NCBI GenBank assembly: GCA_017743605.1 | Contig: JAGHYO010000096.1 | Location: 1 to 7,792 of the forward strand | Reading direction: 5' to 3' | Length of the DNA stretch: 7,792 nt | DNA from: Thermoflexus sp. | Lineage (GTDB): Bacteria > Chloroflexota > Anaerolineae > Thermoflexales > Thermoflexaceae | Position numbers and translations under genes: made by a program | The notes under the pieces: model-generated | Databases searched by the model: none | What the model was told of the DNA's origin: nothing | What the model saw: only the letters and a program-made list of their open reading frames with translations | Shown: positions 6,884 to 7,792 of the stretch, one piece after another | How positions within the stretch are numbered: position 1 is the first letter of the stretch | How the letters are laid out: each line of letters opens with the position of its first letter

Positions 6884-7777
6884 CTATGAGGCGCGGGCCG
6901 CTTGCTGCTCGATCAGGATCCGCCAGTAGCTCTCGTAGCGACGCCAGCGGATCTTCCCATGGGCTACCGTCCGGCGGACCGCGCAGCCGGGCTCCTCCAG
7001 ATGCAGACAGTCAGAGAACTCGCAGTGGCCGATATAGGGGCGCATCTCTGGGAAACACGCGGCCAAGTCCTCCGGCCGGATCCCCCACGTGCCGATGTCG
7101 CGCAAGCCCGGGGTGTCGGCCAGGTATCCGCCTTCGAAGGGGATCAGTTCGCTGCGGGTGGTGGTATGACGGCCCTTCCCGGTCCGCGGGTTGATGTCGC
7201 CCACGCGCAATCCCAGGCCGGGCTGCAGAACGTTCAGCAGGCTGGATTTGCCCACCCCGGAGGGACCGATAAAGGCGCTGATCTTCCCCGTCGCCCGCTC
7301 CCGTAGCTCCTCCAAGCCGGCCCCGGTAACGGCGCTGGTATACAGCACCGGATAGCCCAGGTCCTCATACTCCGCGAGGAGCTCCCGGAGCGCAGAGAGC
7401 TCCTCTGCCAGGTCGATCTTGTTGAGGACCAGGAGGGCAGGAAGGCGGCTGGCTTCGGCCACCGCCAGATAGCGATCGATCTGGAAGAGATCGGGCTCCG
7501 GGACAGCAGAGAAGACCGCCACGATCTGATCCAGGTTGGCCGCGATGACGTGGGCCTTCTCAGGGTCCAGAGGCTCGCGGCGGATTAGGGCGGTGCGCCG
7601 GGGAAGGATGGCGATGATGGCCCCCTCCTTCGGGGAGACCCGCTCGAACCGCACGGAGTCCCCGATCACCGGCCGTCGGGGGCCCTCCGTCCGGCGGCGC
7701 AGCCGCCCCCGCAGCACGCATCGCACCACCCCGTCCGGACCCTGCACATCATACGCCGCGCCCAGCGCCCGGATCAC
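6884..7777 (-). CDS. rsgA: Ribosome small-subunit-dependent GTPase RsgA (YjeQ/YloQ)
   Basis: RsgA is a cytoplasmic GTPase that binds the maturing 30S subunit and helps release assembly factors late in assembly. The product has 297 residues, the family size. An N-terminal OB-fold (about 1-65) contains PVIGDSVRF (36-44). The GTPase motifs follow in the circularly permuted order: NKID (119-122, G4), TSA (147-149, G5), GPSGVGKS (171-178, G1/P-loop), GKGRHTTT (200-207) and DTPG (221-224, G3). The C-terminal zinc site is complete: C252, C257, H259 and C265 in the C-x4-C-x-H-x5-C pattern. The GTG at 7777 has GAGG five bases upstream. However, the frame stays open to the window edge, and the residues before it (LEEGL) align from memory with the MPEGK start of the Bacillus protein, so the real start may be a few codons further out. 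It lies upstream of, and in the same direction as, the Uma2 gene but 380 bp away. Confidence 0.96.
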   Translation of the reverse strand: MIRALGAAYDVQGPDGVVRCVLRGRLRRRTEGPRRPVIGDSVRFERVSPKEGAIIAILPRRTALIRREPLDPEKAHVIAANLDQIVAVFSAVPEPDLFQIDRYLAVAEASRLPALLVLNKIDLAEELSALRELLAEYEDLGYPVLYTSAVTGAGLEELRERATGKISAFIGPSGVGKSSLLNVLQPGLGLRVGDINPRTGKGRHTTTRSELIPFEGGYLADTPGLRDIGTWGIRPEDLAACFPEMRPYIGHCEFSDCLHLEEPGCAVRRTVAHGKIRWRRYESYWRILIEQQAARAS

Positions 7778-7792
7778 CAGTCCCTCTTCCAG

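Overview
The window is GC-rich chromosomal DNA with third positions dominated by G and C. It most likely comes from a thermophilic member of the Chloroflexota (Anaerolineae or Thermoflexus-like). That is an inference from three things: a very large GT-C membrane protein fused to a DUF2298/Chlor_Arch_YYY domain, a family known mainly from Chloroflexota and Archaea; an Uma2-family gene; and a GT4 glycosyltransferase with the N-terminal signature QGAGIGRY. No tRNA, rRNA, CRISPR array or transposase is present.

Layout. Bases 1-960 (minus) hold the first 320 codons of a GT4 glycosyltransferase; its C-terminus lies beyond the left edge. A divergent intergenic region of about 200 bp (961-1156) holds a perfect TATAAT on the minus strand, a 10-bp-arm inverted repeat and a TACAAT on the plus strand. 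Bases 1157-5896 (plus) encode one protein of about 1579 residues: a GT39/ArnT-like N-terminal half, a soluble middle region and a DUF2298 C-terminal half. It converges on a small Uma2-family gene at 5947-6504 (minus). A gene-free stretch of about 380 bp follows (6505-6883), filled mostly by two complete and one collapsed copy of a roughly 144-bp repeat. The right end (6884-7777, minus) encodes RsgA, the circularly permuted GTPase of 30S ribosome assembly; its true start may lie just past the right edge.

How the genes relate. The GT4 enzyme and the giant membrane protein are divergent and both look like glycan-assembly proteins. A shared role in building or exporting a cell-surface glycan is plausible but is inferred only from position and family. 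Uma2 and RsgA are on the same strand but separated by the repeat array, so they probably do not form an operon. The most distinctive items are the double-GT-C fusion, with similarly placed acidic motifs in its two halves, and the tandem repeat, whose Uma2-proximal copy carries a consensus TTGACA hexamer.
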